Shown here in pieces: positions 33,967-46,049 of a stretch of DNA of 64,000 nt. Source of the DNA: Exobasidium rhododendri (Eukaryota; Basidiomycota; Exobasidiomycetes; Exobasidiales; Exobasidiaceae). The first letter of the stretch is position 1. Each line of letters begins with the position of its first letter. Location of the stretch: assembly GCA_026210745.1 (NCBI GenBank), contig CP110631.1, positions 1,488,001-1,552,000 on the forward strand. Direction: 5' to 3'. The notes under the pieces are model-generated. The model made no database searches. It saw nothing but the letters and a program-made list of their open reading frames with translations, and was not told the origin of the DNA. Position numbers and translations under genes: made by a program.

Positions 33967-36900
33967 ATGTCAGAAATGGGAGAGGTGAACGACATCAAGC
34001 CATCGCTCAGCGGCACGGTTATGCACGGAATGGGATTGGAGTCAGCAGGGAACGGATCGCATAGTCCGCTGAAGACGAGCATACCTATGCAGGAAGTATC
34101 TGCTTCGAGAGACGAGCCTTTACCACCTATTGCACACCACTTGCCGAGCGACGACCAGAGCACTGTTGCAGCAGCAGAAGCAGTAGTTGCACCAAGGGCA
34201 GGCAATGTCGAGCATTTGGGTGTGTTGAACGACGATTCCGTGACCGAAAAGAAAGCAGAGGCAGCGGTCGATGGACCAGGACATGAATTGGATGTAAAAG
34301 ATTTGAACGGAACAGGCTTGGCGTCCACTGTAGGCCAGAGTAGGCCTGAGTTTGTGCCACAAAGTATTCCAGCCAACCCGTCAACGTTTTCAGGTGAGTA
34401 GATAAAGGAGCACTATCAATTTCGTAGACTCCTTTGGACTGTTTAGCTGAACTAGTGGGCAAGCAACAGATTCTGGCCCTCTCGATGCTACTCTTTCCGC
34501 ACCGGGATCGCAAAATCCATACAATAAGAGCGAAGAAGCATCGCTGGGAATATCGCAAGTGACTCAGACGACAGACAATGAAACAGAAACACCACACAGC
34601 AGTCTTGCAGCAACAGCACCGATCAAAACCCGAGAAGAAGCCGACTCACAGCCTTCTTCATCTGCTGTGTCCTACGACAAGGAGAACATACTGAGTCCGG
34701 TAAAGCTGCAACAAGACGTACCCTTGACGCAGCCTGATGAGCTCGATACGTCACAAGCTGCTCCTCTCGCAAGTGCGGTGGATGAAGCGGTACTCGATGC
34801 TGAAAGTAAAGTGGAAAGCGACTCGATAGCGCTCGTCGATCCGACACTTCCAGATGAAGGAGAAAGGGAGGAAGATGTCAAGATGGCAGATGCTAGAGTG
34901 AATGGTGCGATCGATGCTGATTCCGCTTCCGATTTACCTTCTGTCATTTCTTCACAAGGTAGTGCTGCACCTGCTGTTGCGGGAATGGGCGGGGTAGGAC
35001 CCGGATTGTCGCAAGGGGAAGAGCCACCCTCCAAAAGGCAACGAAAGTCTGCTTCCGTGAGCATGAGCAGTGGTGAGGTTGGCAAGCCCGTCCTGGCAGG
35101 ACCCGAGTCGACGAGCATGACGCAACCACAAATCAAATTTTGTCAAAATGCAATCAAGTCGCTGAAGGGAAGACCAGAAGCAGGACCTTTCTTGGCACCA
35201 GTCGATGCGATAGCCCTGAACATTCCACACTACACCAACATCATCACTCAACCAATGGATCTAGGAACGATTGACATTCGACTAGCCTTGACCGCTGCGG
35301 CATCGAAAGGTGGCAGCAAGCCGACTGAAAAGACAAAGCAAGCGTCCAAGTGGAATTTGGATCCCGTCAAGGACGTCTACCCGAGTGTGGAAGCGTTTGA
35401 AAGGGACGTCCGCTTGGTGTTTCAAAACTGCATCCGATTCAACGGACCTGATCACATTCTGTCTCAAAGCGCAAAGAACTTCGAAGCCGTGTTCGACAAG
35501 CAGCTCAAGACGTTGCCTTCTGCTGCTACCATGGCGCCGTTGGCCATCTCCACAGAATCAGAAGCAAGCCAATTAAGCGCACCCATTACACCCTCCACGA
35601 ATGGATTTGCTCGTCGACCCTCTGATGGTGCTAGTCGACCGAAGCGTGATATTCATCCGCCTGCGCCGAAAGACTTACCTTGGACAGACCGACCGACGAG
35701 TGCAGGTGGTTCCAAGAAGGCCAAAGGTTCGAAGAGACCAATGAGTGCAAGAGAAGTGGCCCATTTGGATAAGGTGAACAAAGATCAGATCAAGTTTGTC
35801 AGCAAGGTAATTGATGATATGCATAAATTGCCCTTGAGCAACTTTGCTTGGGTGTTCTTTGAGAAACCAAGTAGAGAATTGGAATTTGCTGCGACGTACT
35901 ACTCGATGATCAAGAAGCCGATCTCACTGAAGGAGATTAAATCAAGACTCTTGTATCATGAATACGATGGCGTGGAAGATGTAAAGAACGACGTAGAGTT
36001 GATGCTCAATAATTGTTTTCAGTTCAACGAAGAAGGAAGCGACGTTTGGACGATGGGACAAGAGGTCAAGAAGGCTTGGCGTGCTAGGTTGGCAAAGATG
36101 CCTCAGCCGATCTTTGATAAAGAGGAGGAAGAAGAAGAGGAAGAAGAGGAAGAGGAAGAAGACGAGGAAAGCAAAGCAGAGCTGGAGGCAGCTGCTAGAA
36201 TCAAGGATCAGATTGCGGCACTACAGGCACAATTGGAGAGCTTACCTGGCACGGGCAAAGCGGCGGGTGTGAAGGCATTGGCCAGTGCGAAGGCTAGTCT
36301 TGCAGCTATGCCGAACAAAAAGACGAGTGCAAAGGCGAAGAGAGCGTCGGAAGCTTCTGGCAGTGTGAAGAAGGCCAGTTCATCGTCCAAAAAGGCAAAA
36401 GCGCCAACTGCTGGCCCTAGTGTTGGATCTGGCACTGGATCGAGTGAGTCAAAGAGGGCAAAGGCCAAGAAACAAAGTGAAAGCAAGAAAAGAGACGAGG
36501 ATGTACGAGAAGTCACATATGAACAAAAGGAAGAACTCGCGGCAAAGATTACACAATTACCCGACGATCGATTGGATGGAGCTTTGAAGATCATCGCTGA
36601 AGATAAGCCTCCGAGTGCGAATGATGACGAAGAGATTGAATTGGACATTGACGACTTGAGTCCGCAGACTCTGTACAAGCTTTACAGATACGTCGTACGA
36701 CCAAAAGGAAAGAAAGCACCTAGCAAAGTGTCTGCTTCGGACGGCAGAAAGAGGGGAACAGGTGGTGTCAAGAGGAAGAACTTGGACGAGGGAGAAGAAG
36801 CAGCGAGGATTGCCCGATTGCAAGAACAATTGCAGCAATTTGATCATCCCGAAGGTGGTACTGCCTCTTCCACGCAAGCGGGTGGAGCAACAAACGTTCC

Positions 36901-36982
36901 TGCTGGTGCTCACGATGACTTGGTTGCTTCCGAGAGCTCATCAGGAGAAGACTCGGACGAATCAGAGAGCGATTTCGAGTAG
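33967..36982 (+). CDS. BDF1: BET-family double-bromodomain protein Bdf1
   Basis: Exons 33967-34393 and 34470-36982 give 979 residues. BET proteins read acetylated histone H4 and recruit TFIID-type machinery. Bromodomain 1 (about 360-485) has HYTNIITQPMDLGTI and VFQNCIRFNGP with the acetyl-lysine-binding Asn. An insertion of roughly 20 residues (Lys/Ser-rich) separates its helices A and B. Bromodomain 2 (about 580-690) has ELMLNNCFQFNEEGSDV with the Asn, but PISLKEI replaces the usual PMDLGTI and WVF replaces WPF. A Glu run and a Lys/Ser-rich linker follow. The NET/ET domain is at about 823-890 (VTYEQKEELAAKITQLPDD, then LDIDDLSPQTLYKLYRYVV). The extreme C-terminus is acidic and Ser-rich, as in other BET proteins. 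Confidence 0.95.
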
Positions 36983-37920
36983 ATAGGCAACACTTTAGGC
37001 AGCCAAAGCAGCCAAATCAAACAGGGTCCCCTCCCTCCCCCCTCCCCTTTTACTTCCGACTCTCTCGATCTCCATCTCTTTGTTATTTCGAACACTCTTT
37101 AATTGTACGTTTATCGATAGAAGGAAAAAGTTGTATCCAGAAATAGGCACTGCAGTACATTCGAATTAATCCCCTGTTTTTAAATCTGAAGTGGTGCAAA
37201 TCTGTGTCTCGCTATTAAAGAACTCGATGACTGGCTAGGAAGTGGTGCTCTTTTCGCGGGTTTTGCGCTAGTAGGCCTCTGTAGTAGCAACTTACAGGTG
37301 TACCTTATAGACTACAACACTTTGTGTAGGGGTCTAAAAGGACAAAGAACATTTTAGAGTTTGGAGAGGTCAGTGTCAGTAGGGAAAGGCAGGATTGCGC
37401 TTTGTGCTCCTGCTTTCTGTCATGTCTTTACATCCATCCGAGGGAGCACTTCTTTCGCTGTATCAGCTTGATCGCTTTGAGTGACATCCTACCTCCAGTA
37501 GAGACTTACACTTGGGTGGTCAAGAGCAGAAGGGCTAGAAGACAGCGTAGCCTGAGCCAACTCCCCTTTCTCCGTCTTCCTCACCTGCATCATTCCGGAT
37601 AGACTGCCCATCCAGCTGCGTGCCGGTACTTTACCACAATCGAGGCAATTCAGTGTCGCGAGACCATCATATGGACAATACTTTGTCGCTGAGAGTCAAG
37701 AAGACTACACCTTTTCATTGCACTCTGACCAAGAAGAGCTCTGCCCCTCGTCTCTCCAACGTTTCAGTGTCCGACGTAAAGAGCGCCAGACGTGCGCCGC
37801 AATCGCTCCCTCGCCGATCGAGGCATTCGTCTCCAATCAGTCTCGCACACTCTTAGTTGGTCGTTGCTGCTTCTCACCTTGGAACGTGGAAATAAGCATA
37901 GCAGCACGCAAGACCAGAAC
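36983..37920. other. Intergenic, BDF1 3' end and promoter of coiled-coil gene
   Basis: 938 bp. A poly-pyrimidine/C-rich stretch lies just after BDF1 (about 37027-37048). Small ORFs between 37400 and 37860 show no domain. No RNA gene is recognised. Confidence 0.5.
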
Positions 37921-40900
37921 ATGGCTTCTTCACTGCCCCTGCCCGCTCTGAGGCTTCCGGATGTGAGTAAGGGAGCAGTGATGATCGAATTTTGTCTCGT
38001 GCTACTTCAGCGCTCATCTCTGTCCACTGTAGAAGCAAATAATATCCACTTCCCTTGCCTACGACGGAAATGAAAGCAGCAGCCCATCAGGCAAGGGCAA
38101 CATTGGCTCGACTTCGAGTTCACATCTTCGGCCCTCTGCGGCCGTCTTTCAGCCAAGAAGCAGCAAGATGAGTACCGGCAGTCCGAGTACCTCCGTACAC
38201 CACGAATCGGTGAGTGAGAGGGGAAACTTGAAATTAAAGAGCTTCCTTCACTAATCTTAATCTTCTTCACCACCAAAAGCCAAAGGTCTTGAGCTCGATA
38301 TCCCTCAACAGCATCAATCGATCAGCTCCACCTCGTCTGGGCCTGAATCCCAATGCACCGGCCTTTAGTGCACCACCATCGGCCAGGACTAGTCCGGGAG
38401 ACCTCGATCCATCCATGCGCATGAATCAGTATCCCCACTCACCCTTTGCAAGATCGTCGTCTCCCAACTATAGTACCATGTCGATATCGCCAGGGTCAAT
38501 GAGCGGCATTAGTCCCTTACCCCAAAATTGGGGCTTGGAGACGATGGGCAGAAGAAGAAGCAGTCGAGGTCCTCCGATTGTGCAGCCTTTAAAGTCGACG
38601 GGTCACAACTCTAAGCCATCGGTAAGTCTGAATCCAGCGGCACTGTCGACTATTTTGGCGACGCAAAGGCCAAAGAGGAAGGTCATCGTCAAGATGCCGT
38701 GGGAAGCTGATGACCTGACAGTAGAAGAGAGTAGTGATTTTGAAGGAGAGGAAGACGGAGATGCTAATCAGGACGCTATTGTTGGGGAAAATTCGAAGAT
38801 GGATCGCTTGCTTCGACAAAGATGGCAAAAGCGAAGGCCCATGTTGGGTATCACTGTTGATGAAGTAGGTGAAGCAGTACCCGTAGAAAGCATCACGTCT
38901 TGCATGACGGATTCGGCACCAGAACAGCACAGCAGGGTTCTTCCTGACTTTATTGATATCTACATACCAGGTCAAGGGGCTTGGGAAGAAGTCAAATCGG
39001 TCTTTGAACAAGAGAGAGCAGAACTTGATGAAGATCGGCGTAGTGGACATGCTTTGCTAGAAGATCGTCCGTTTGCGGAGCGAGAGAGTGAAGACGACAT
39101 TCAGAGAGATGGAGGGAAGGCAGAAAGAGGAGAAGGCGAAAAGGAAGAGAAACAAGAAGAAGGTGAAGAAGGTGAAGAAGATGAAGAAGATGAAGAAGAT
39201 GAAGAAGATGAAGAAGATGAAGAAGATGAAGAAGGGAAGCAAATCTTATCGTTAGCTACTCCGTCCTTACTTACGCCTTCCAAGCTGCCGACTTCCAGAT
39301 GCTACACGCCCTCTCCCTCTTCCTTCACTTCACATCACAGCTCAGCAATGTCTCTCAGTCTACCTGTTTCAGGCCAGCCCTTTGGACCATCGACGCTGAG
39401 TGCTCTCGGTCTTCCAAGTCCTTGTGAAAGTTTGTGGAATTCTGAGGTAGGTTACAATCTAGTGCCAGCGAATGGAGGTTCCTCTTCGGAACAAAATTGT
39501 GCCAGGAAAGAGGAGGTTCAACCAGCATGGAAAGACTTAGGTCGAGGATTCGGTTATGATATTCAAGAGGAGGATGACGAGGAGGAAGAGGGAGAAGAGA
39601 AAGGAGCCCAATCGTCGAACTTAAATATAGCCGAGCTTCGTCGACAGATCTCCTCCATCAATCGAGACATCATTGAGGGTGGTACTCTGCAAGAGGAAGA
39701 GAGGCATCTCTATGGTAACACGATGGAGAGCAGTGAAGAGGACGGTGATCGGATTGCTGAATCATTCGACGACAGTGTGGACAATTCTGATCTACCGTCG
39801 GAAGAATTCAGCAACCCTTCCGATGAGGAGGAAGCCAGACAAGCAAGGAGATATCGAAGAGGGCTGAAAGCCGAAAAGAATCAAGCAAGGCCGATCACTG
39901 ACGAAGGCAGTAAGAGATTCATTGGTCGGCCAAGATCTGGAACGGGTGACTCCATCGCCAGTGGAAGTGTTGCTTCCGAGGCAGAAGGTAGGAAGCGTAA
40001 TCGCCGGTATTCACTCAAGGCTAGGGGTCCTCTTGATGATGATGATGATGGGCAAGACGAGCCGAGAGGGTATAGTGATGGCCTGCTAGCAAGTGCAAGT
40101 GATCGACAGTCTCGTTTGCATCAAAAGCATTCGCTGCTCATGCATTCCAATGCACCTGTCTTTGCGCCAAATAGCGGTCCCACAGCGAGAATCCCCCACT
40201 TCCAGCTGCCTAGCACAAGTACTTCTACTTTTGTGGGTGCATCGGGTGAAGGCGGCAGAGGCGCCCTGAATGCCCTTGCTCCTTCTTTCCGACCTAGTAC
40301 CACGTTCACATTCACTGCTCCTGATAGCGCACCCAAACTTCCTTTCCTGCCTCTCGTCGATCTGAGCCTAGCACCTGCTACTTCTGCCATGGCAGCCTTC
40401 CTCTCAAGGGAGTCACAGGGCAGGGAGAAGAGGCAGAGGCAGAAGCAGGGACTCGACAGCGGATCAAACGAACAGCGAGAAGCGGAGAAAGAGCCTCGCT
40501 ACAGCAACGCCTCTAGGAAGCACTCAGATGACGTTGAGGGTGCAATGCAAGATATTTCAGGCATTGCTGAGCCTGCTATCATCCGAGCGTCGTTGGATAG
40601 CAGCGCTATGCAGCGAACGAAAGAGACCCATGGCACGTTCGCCTTCAAACCAACTGCGGCGCCTTTTTTTCCTCTACTGGGTCGCAGCACGGTGTCCCGT
40701 CCAGCTATTCCAAGCTATGAGGATCCGACTGAAAGAGCAGACAAGACATCTCGTGAATCTGAGCGACTTCAAGAGGAGCAAGCTAGAGAGATGGTGCGAA
40801 GCACGTCGAATAAAGCATTGACGAGCCGAAGAAGTCTCTTTATCACACAAGATACAAGATCTAGTCCCTCGCTGGATGGGCATGACTCCCGACGGTCCTC

Positions 40901-43232
40901 GTTGTTTGTGCTCAAGAAGCAAGAAAAGGCGTCACTCCAAGAGGTCGGCACTGCCCACCCCAAAGGACAAGAGGAAGCGAAGTCTGGCGATGACGACGAG
41001 ACAGTATCGGACATCATCGAAGAGCTTGGCGATCGACTGGACAAGGCCTTGGAGGGGTGGGCAGGCAAGATCCTGGACGAGGTGATTATTATGGGACAAA
41101 TTCGATCGAGCCACACGGAGACTCTAGATGCCCCTGAGAAGCGAGACTTGGTGGAACTGATCAGCAATGAGATACAAGATGTCCTCGGCGCTCATTATCG
41201 ACGATTGATGGGTGAATTCACAGCGATGAATGCTAAGCAACTGGAACTGTTGGAGGGCAGCTTGGCGGGGGCACACTCGAGCCTGACGGTGGCATCTCTT
41301 CGAAGAGAACAGCAGGGCGTACATCGTATCACTCCTAGTGTTCAAGGTGACTCGGACTATGACTATATTCAAGAGACGATGGAACGAACACCAACTCTAC
41401 AGAATGCAGCAGACTGTAGCTTCAGACGCCTCGAGGTGCATGGTGCACTTGACCCAAATGAGGAGGAATACACGATGAGAACGCAAGCGAAAACTCTGGC
41501 AGATCGACCGTATCCTAGTGACAGTCTACCGCGATTGATAGAGGCTAAATTCTTGCAGTTCGAAAAGACCATGCAAGAGGTGCAAGGAGAGACAAAAATT
41601 ATGTTGAAGCATGGTGTTGTCGAAACGCTACTGCCACACTTGATTACAATGAAGTCGGATCATGTCGACGCTCTTCTGAAACCCCTAGTAGAGAGACAGG
41701 AGGAGACGAGTGACACGTTCAGGAGAATGAGCGAAAGTCAAGAAGAGATAAAGAGTTTGCTGGAAGACTTACCGGATGCAATCACTTCCAAAGTCGACAT
41801 CTTCTTGACGACTACGGAAAAGATTCATGGAGTTTGCACTGCGATTGCTGAAAAGCTCAGTCTGCTTTCGGACGAATCGAGGAGTAAAATTGGCGAAGAA
41901 GAGGAGAGATCAGATCAAGTTCGACGACTGCTAGAAGACCTTCGGGATGAGCTCTTGCAACAACTTGACCAAAGTCGACAAACCGAGAGGCAAGGTCGAA
42001 AGGAGTTGGACGAAGCTCGCGCAGAATTGAGTGCTTCTGTTGGCTATAGCGCGACGTTGAAAGGCGATTGTTCCATGTTGGAAGGTCGATTGGGTCAAGC
42101 CGATTTGGATGCCATAGCGATTGGCAATAAGACGAGTGATCTCCAAAAGCGAGAGCAAGTAGTGCTCGAAGAGCTTCGTCTGACTGAGGAGAGATGCTCT
42201 GAAGCAGAAGCAAAGAATCGCGAGTATGAGATGCTGTTGACGACGAGCCAAGAGAGCAATGCAACACTCAAGAGTCGCTTGGAGTGCCTGGAGAGAGAAG
42301 CTGCTCAGAGCCGGGAAGAGCGAGGTCGAGAGATAGAAATTTTCGCTCAAGCAACAGCAGAAGTACTAGCGAATCGAAAGGAGACGGAGGAGGGTCTTCT
42401 TAGAGAGCGACGTCTCCTTCAAGACCTTCAAGAACAGTCTAGACGTTCTGAAAGGGAGGCACAAATGGAAGTGGAAGGGTACATAAAGAGAGCTTGTCAT
42501 GCAGAAGGTCAAGTGACCATCTTAGAGAAGCGTATCGCAGAACAGGATGTGAAGATTACAAATCTGCAACAATTGACAGCCACCCAGAAGCAAAAGGCCG
42601 CTCAAGGTGGGCAAAAGCAATCGGAGATGGAGAAGAAGCTGAGAGAATTGGAAGGTAGAGATCGAGAAGCAACCGTGGCTCATGCAAGACTAGCTAAGGT
42701 GGAAGCTAGCTTGCAAGATAAAGATCTCATTGAGAAGAGATTGAAAGAAAGCCAACATGATGAAGCGACACTTCGAGAAAGGGTGTCTTCATACCACTCG
42801 AAGTTCTTAGATGTAGAAAAGGAGTTGATGGTGATGAAGGAGACTTTGGTTGATCGCGAGTCATTGGAGTTGGTACAAGCTGAATTAGCAAGCAGTCGAG
42901 AAGAAGTCACCATGCTTCGAGGTCAAGTAGTGAGAGCACGACAGAGAGAAGCAGGCCTACACGATGTGGTAGTACTATCACCATCGTCACCGCGACAAGA
43001 ACAGCAGCAAGGCAAGGAGGGGGGCTCTTGGAACCGATCCTCCAATCATAGCTCGAACACGTGGGCTTCTGTCCATGCTCCTTATTCTCCTGCTGACGAG
43101 ATGGACCCCACCTGCTCTCCTTTCATCGATGAAAGCTATGGCGCCGTCCTCGTTCCAAGCCCAAGCCAAGTGCGGGACATGACGTGTCGTACTCGAGAAG
43201 TTGAAATGGACGACGATGGCTGGTGGAGCTAG
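37921..43232 (+). CDS. Large coiled-coil protein with acidic repeat, function unknown
   Basis: Exons 37921-37962, 38033-38209 and 38280-43232 join in phase 0 and give 1723 residues. The N-terminal half is Ser/Pro-rich and then very acidic, including a Glu-Glu-Asp repeat. The C-terminal part from about residue 1220 is rich in heptad-like Leu/Glu/Lys/Arg, for example EELRLTEERCSEAEAKNREYE, trimmed here to LRLTEERCSEAEAKNREYE, and looks like a long coiled coil ending near 1650. A helical block around residues 1000-1040 (LISNEIQDVLGAHYRRLMGE) precedes it. There are no catalytic motifs or membrane segments. The architecture resembles cytoskeletal, spindle-pole or polarity scaffolds, but I cannot name a family. 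Confidence 0.7.
39174..39227 (+). repeat. 9-bp GAAGAAGAT microsatellite, six copies, in frame
   Basis: Six perfect 9-bp units encode Glu-Glu-Asp repeats in the coiled-coil gene. Degenerate GAAGAAGGT-like units lie on the 5' side. Confidence 0.95.
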
Positions 43233-43712
43233 TCTATACTACTGCGATTCCTCGAGAGCTGTCTCGTTCCCCTCCCCCAAATACAATTATACCCGTCCCC
43301 AAAATAATGTAATGAATTGACTCCGGCCGTAAACGATATTATGATACCGGCTCATAACGAGGGAAGACCGACTACGATCACGGCGTCCGCTTTGTTTGAC
43401 GGTGCAATGTACACACCCACTCACCAGGCGGGAGTAGTGGTTGTAGAGAGCAACTACCCCGACGCGACTTTACACACCTTAGAGTAGTCGTTGACGAGAG
43501 GCGGCGCGTCAACTGAAGAAGAGCTGAAATTAGAAGAGGGAGAGAGAGACGCACTTTAGTCTAGTCGCACTGATCAGAGTGACCGAACGATCGAGCCCAC
43601 GCTCGCTGATCTGCTCGCTCTTCCCCCCTGCACCCTCATCTCCCCCGTTCCATCCCACCTCGACCAACCCCGCTTACTTTCCCTTACCCCACCCCTCGCA
43701 CACACACATTAG
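43233..43712. other. Intergenic, promoter region of HP1-like gene
   Basis: 480 bp. It contains a short inverted repeat (GGTTG and CAACT around 43438-43455) and a C-rich leader just before the ATG at 43713. No gene is seen. Confidence 0.5.
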
Positions 43713-45047
43713 ATGCCTGCGAGAAATAAAGTTGAGGACTCGGACGTGGAGATGAGCTCTAATGACGATAGTCCTGCTCCGAGTCGAAGTCAAAGATCAA
43801 GACGAGGCATTCAAGATAAGCGCAGGTCGGTCGAAGTCGTTGACATCGTTTCTGAGGAGGGGGAGGAGGATGAGGTAAAACCAGTGAAGTCGAAGAAGGT
43901 CAAGACTGAGAAAGAAAGCGGCGATAAGAATGGTAAAGGAAGATCGAAAGAAACGGGAAAAGGAGCAGCTGGTGCAGCTTCGTCATCGTCTAAGAACAAG
44001 TCGAGAAAGCTCGCAGTAGATGAGGATGACGAAGAGGACGAAGAGGACGAGAAAGAGGACAATAGGAGTGACGATAGCGAATCTGAGGAGGACAACGAGT
44101 ATGTCATCGAGAAGATAATGAAGCACCGGACTGATGATGACGTGAGTTGCTCGAAAGGGGGTGTCGAACACGGATCCAATTGACCAGTAAATGCTCGAAC
44201 AGGGAACGACTGAATATCTGATCCGATGGGAAGGCTATGAGAGCGGTGACGATACATGGGAGCCAGAGGTGAGTTCGAAATTTGGAAAAGATCGAGTGTG
44301 AAGCTCTTCATACGCTGATCATCCAAAATGCGACGCTATGTTGTTCCTTTTTGTAATCTAAGAACAACTGCAACGCACCGCAGTTGGTGGCAGACTACTG
44401 GAAGGTGATCCCAACAAGCAAGCAGCCTCGGAAGATGCAAGAAGCACAAGCAAAGTTTTCCAAAGTCAAGAGTCCAAAGAAAAAGGCAAGCATCAAGTCA
44501 ACCGAGACCAGCGAAACGGAGGAAGCAGATGAAGTTGCAAGTGCTCTAGATAGTTCTGGCGAGACGCCTACTCGAAAGAAGCGCAAAGCAAGCAAGGATT
44601 CCTCGCAAGAAGGAGGCGGAGAAGCAGAGGAAGAGAAGATGGAAGCTCGGCTTAAGGAAGACAAGCGATTGTTACGAAAGTGGGAAAAGACTTCGAGCTG
44701 GGAAGACGACTTGGAACAGATTGTTACCATGGAACGAGCCGATGATAGTACGCTGCGGGCTCAGGTGAAATTGTAAGTAGAGGAAGAGACGCTCCAAGAA
44801 AGGAGAAGCATCAATGAGTTATGCTGACTGTTGATGCGTCTATTGCAGCAAAAATGGCGAGATATTCTGGGTGGAACGATTGATTGCTTATCAGAAGTGT
44901 CCGCAGAAAGTATGTACGAGGCGGTGATGGACGACAGGAAGATCAACAACAAAGGAGAGATGACTCGTGTTGCTAACGCTTCTCTTCAACTCTTCACAGA
45001 TGCTCTCTTTCTACGAAGAACGCCTTCGCTTCCGTTTCTGCAACTGA
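43713..45047 (+). CDS. Heterochromatin protein 1 (Swi6-like), chromo and chromoshadow domains
   Basis: Exons 43713-44141, 44203-44268, 44363-44772, 44849-44909 and 45000-45047 give 337 residues, close to fission-yeast Swi6. HP1 binds histone H3 methylated at Lys9 and compacts heterochromatin. The N-terminus is charged and Ser-rich. The chromodomain (about 128-180) has YVIEKIMKHR, then TTEYLIRWEGYESGDDTWEPE, with the aromatic-cage Tyr and Trp. The chromoshadow domain (about 265-335) has SWEDDLEQIVTMERADDSTL, KNGEIFWVERL and CPQKMLSFYEERLRF, which needs the last two short exons (61 and 48 nt). Presence implies an H3K9 methylation pathway in this species. Confidence 0.93.
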
Positions 45048-45342
45048 TCCGCTTGGGCCCCCAATGAAGGGGACGACGCAATCCGTTTTTGGAATCTTGG
45101 CCGCTGCGGTCTTTATCACAGTCCCGATCGCAGTCTCTACAATTCTCGCTCAGTCGACCTGGCTCAGAAGCTGATTTCTCTACCCCTCATTTCCCCTCCC
45201 CTCTTGAGACCGCCCTCGTACGTGTCTTAACATTTACGAGCACCCTGGGATCTACTCAAACTGTAACAGACAACACACCTTCAATATCATTGGTGATTTG
45301 TATTATAAACACTTGGAAGGCTGGTCGTCCTTTTGGACAACT
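45048..45342. other. Intergenic, convergent 3' regions
   Basis: 295 bp between the HP1-like and MAPEG stops. No gene is seen; plus-strand ORFs beyond this lie antisense to MAPEG exons. Confidence 0.5.
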
Positions 45343-46049
45343 CTACTGCAAAGCATGGGCCGCCTTGAACATGATCGTGATGGCGGGTATGAGTCCAATC
45401 TGTACAGCAGGAAAGGGTCACCCAAGGGTAGGGTGAGCAGACATCTTCCTTCACTTTCTCTTCAGCGCCCTGACCGCACGTACCTGGAAGACGGCCGTTC
45501 GAATGTAGCTTGTCTTACGATCGCCGACTGTGACGTAGATGTAGTAGTACAACAATCGCAGAGCAAGATGAATGAGGGTCATGGTGTTGAGTGAGTCCTT
45601 TGGGAGCTTGGCCATGTTCCCTAGGATCTGGAAGAGAGAAGCAGCAGGTGGGGGAGATTACGCTCGAAAGATTAGCCAAGGTACGAACAAGTAAGCAATT
45701 GCTGTTGAGAGAGAGGAAAGTGGAAGTGCACCACTATGCTCAGACTTGCAAGACTCACAACTGCTGCTGCCCAGACAGGGAACCACTCGAAGCCATTCTG
45801 TTGAGCCGATTGACCTCGTAGGATCATTTCCTCCGTTGCGTTCAGCTTTTTCCCACTGGCTGCCTTGGAATTCAATCGAGCAACGAAAGCGCGAGGATTC
45901 TCGTTGGACCAACCCCCTTGGATTTTGTTGCTTTCTGCAATGTAGATCGTATACCAATGAGGTAGTGCAGCAATGAAAAGAGTTATTGGAAGAGAAAAGA
46001 CGGAGAGATTGGGAGTTCCATTGTCGAAAAGGCGGACGATGCTGCTCAT
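45343..46049 (-). CDS. MAPEG-family membrane protein
   Basis: Exons 46049-45759, 45627-45484 and 45399-45343 give 163 residues. MAPEG proteins are small four-helix membrane proteins, some of which are glutathione transferases or leukotriene synthases. Hydrophobic segments are FSLPITLFIAALPHWYTIY, WFPVWAAAVVILGN, TLIHLALRLLYYYIYVTVG and IGLIPAITIMFKAAHAL. The motif around NENPRAF and the RLLYYYIYV helix fit the fungal MAPEG group. Both introns are phase 0 and remove in-frame interruptions. The substrate is unknown. Confidence 0.85.

Noticed and set aside
45089-45436. Plus-strand ORF after the HP1-like gene
   Set aside because: It overlaps the last MAPEG exon on the other strand and shows no family resemblance.
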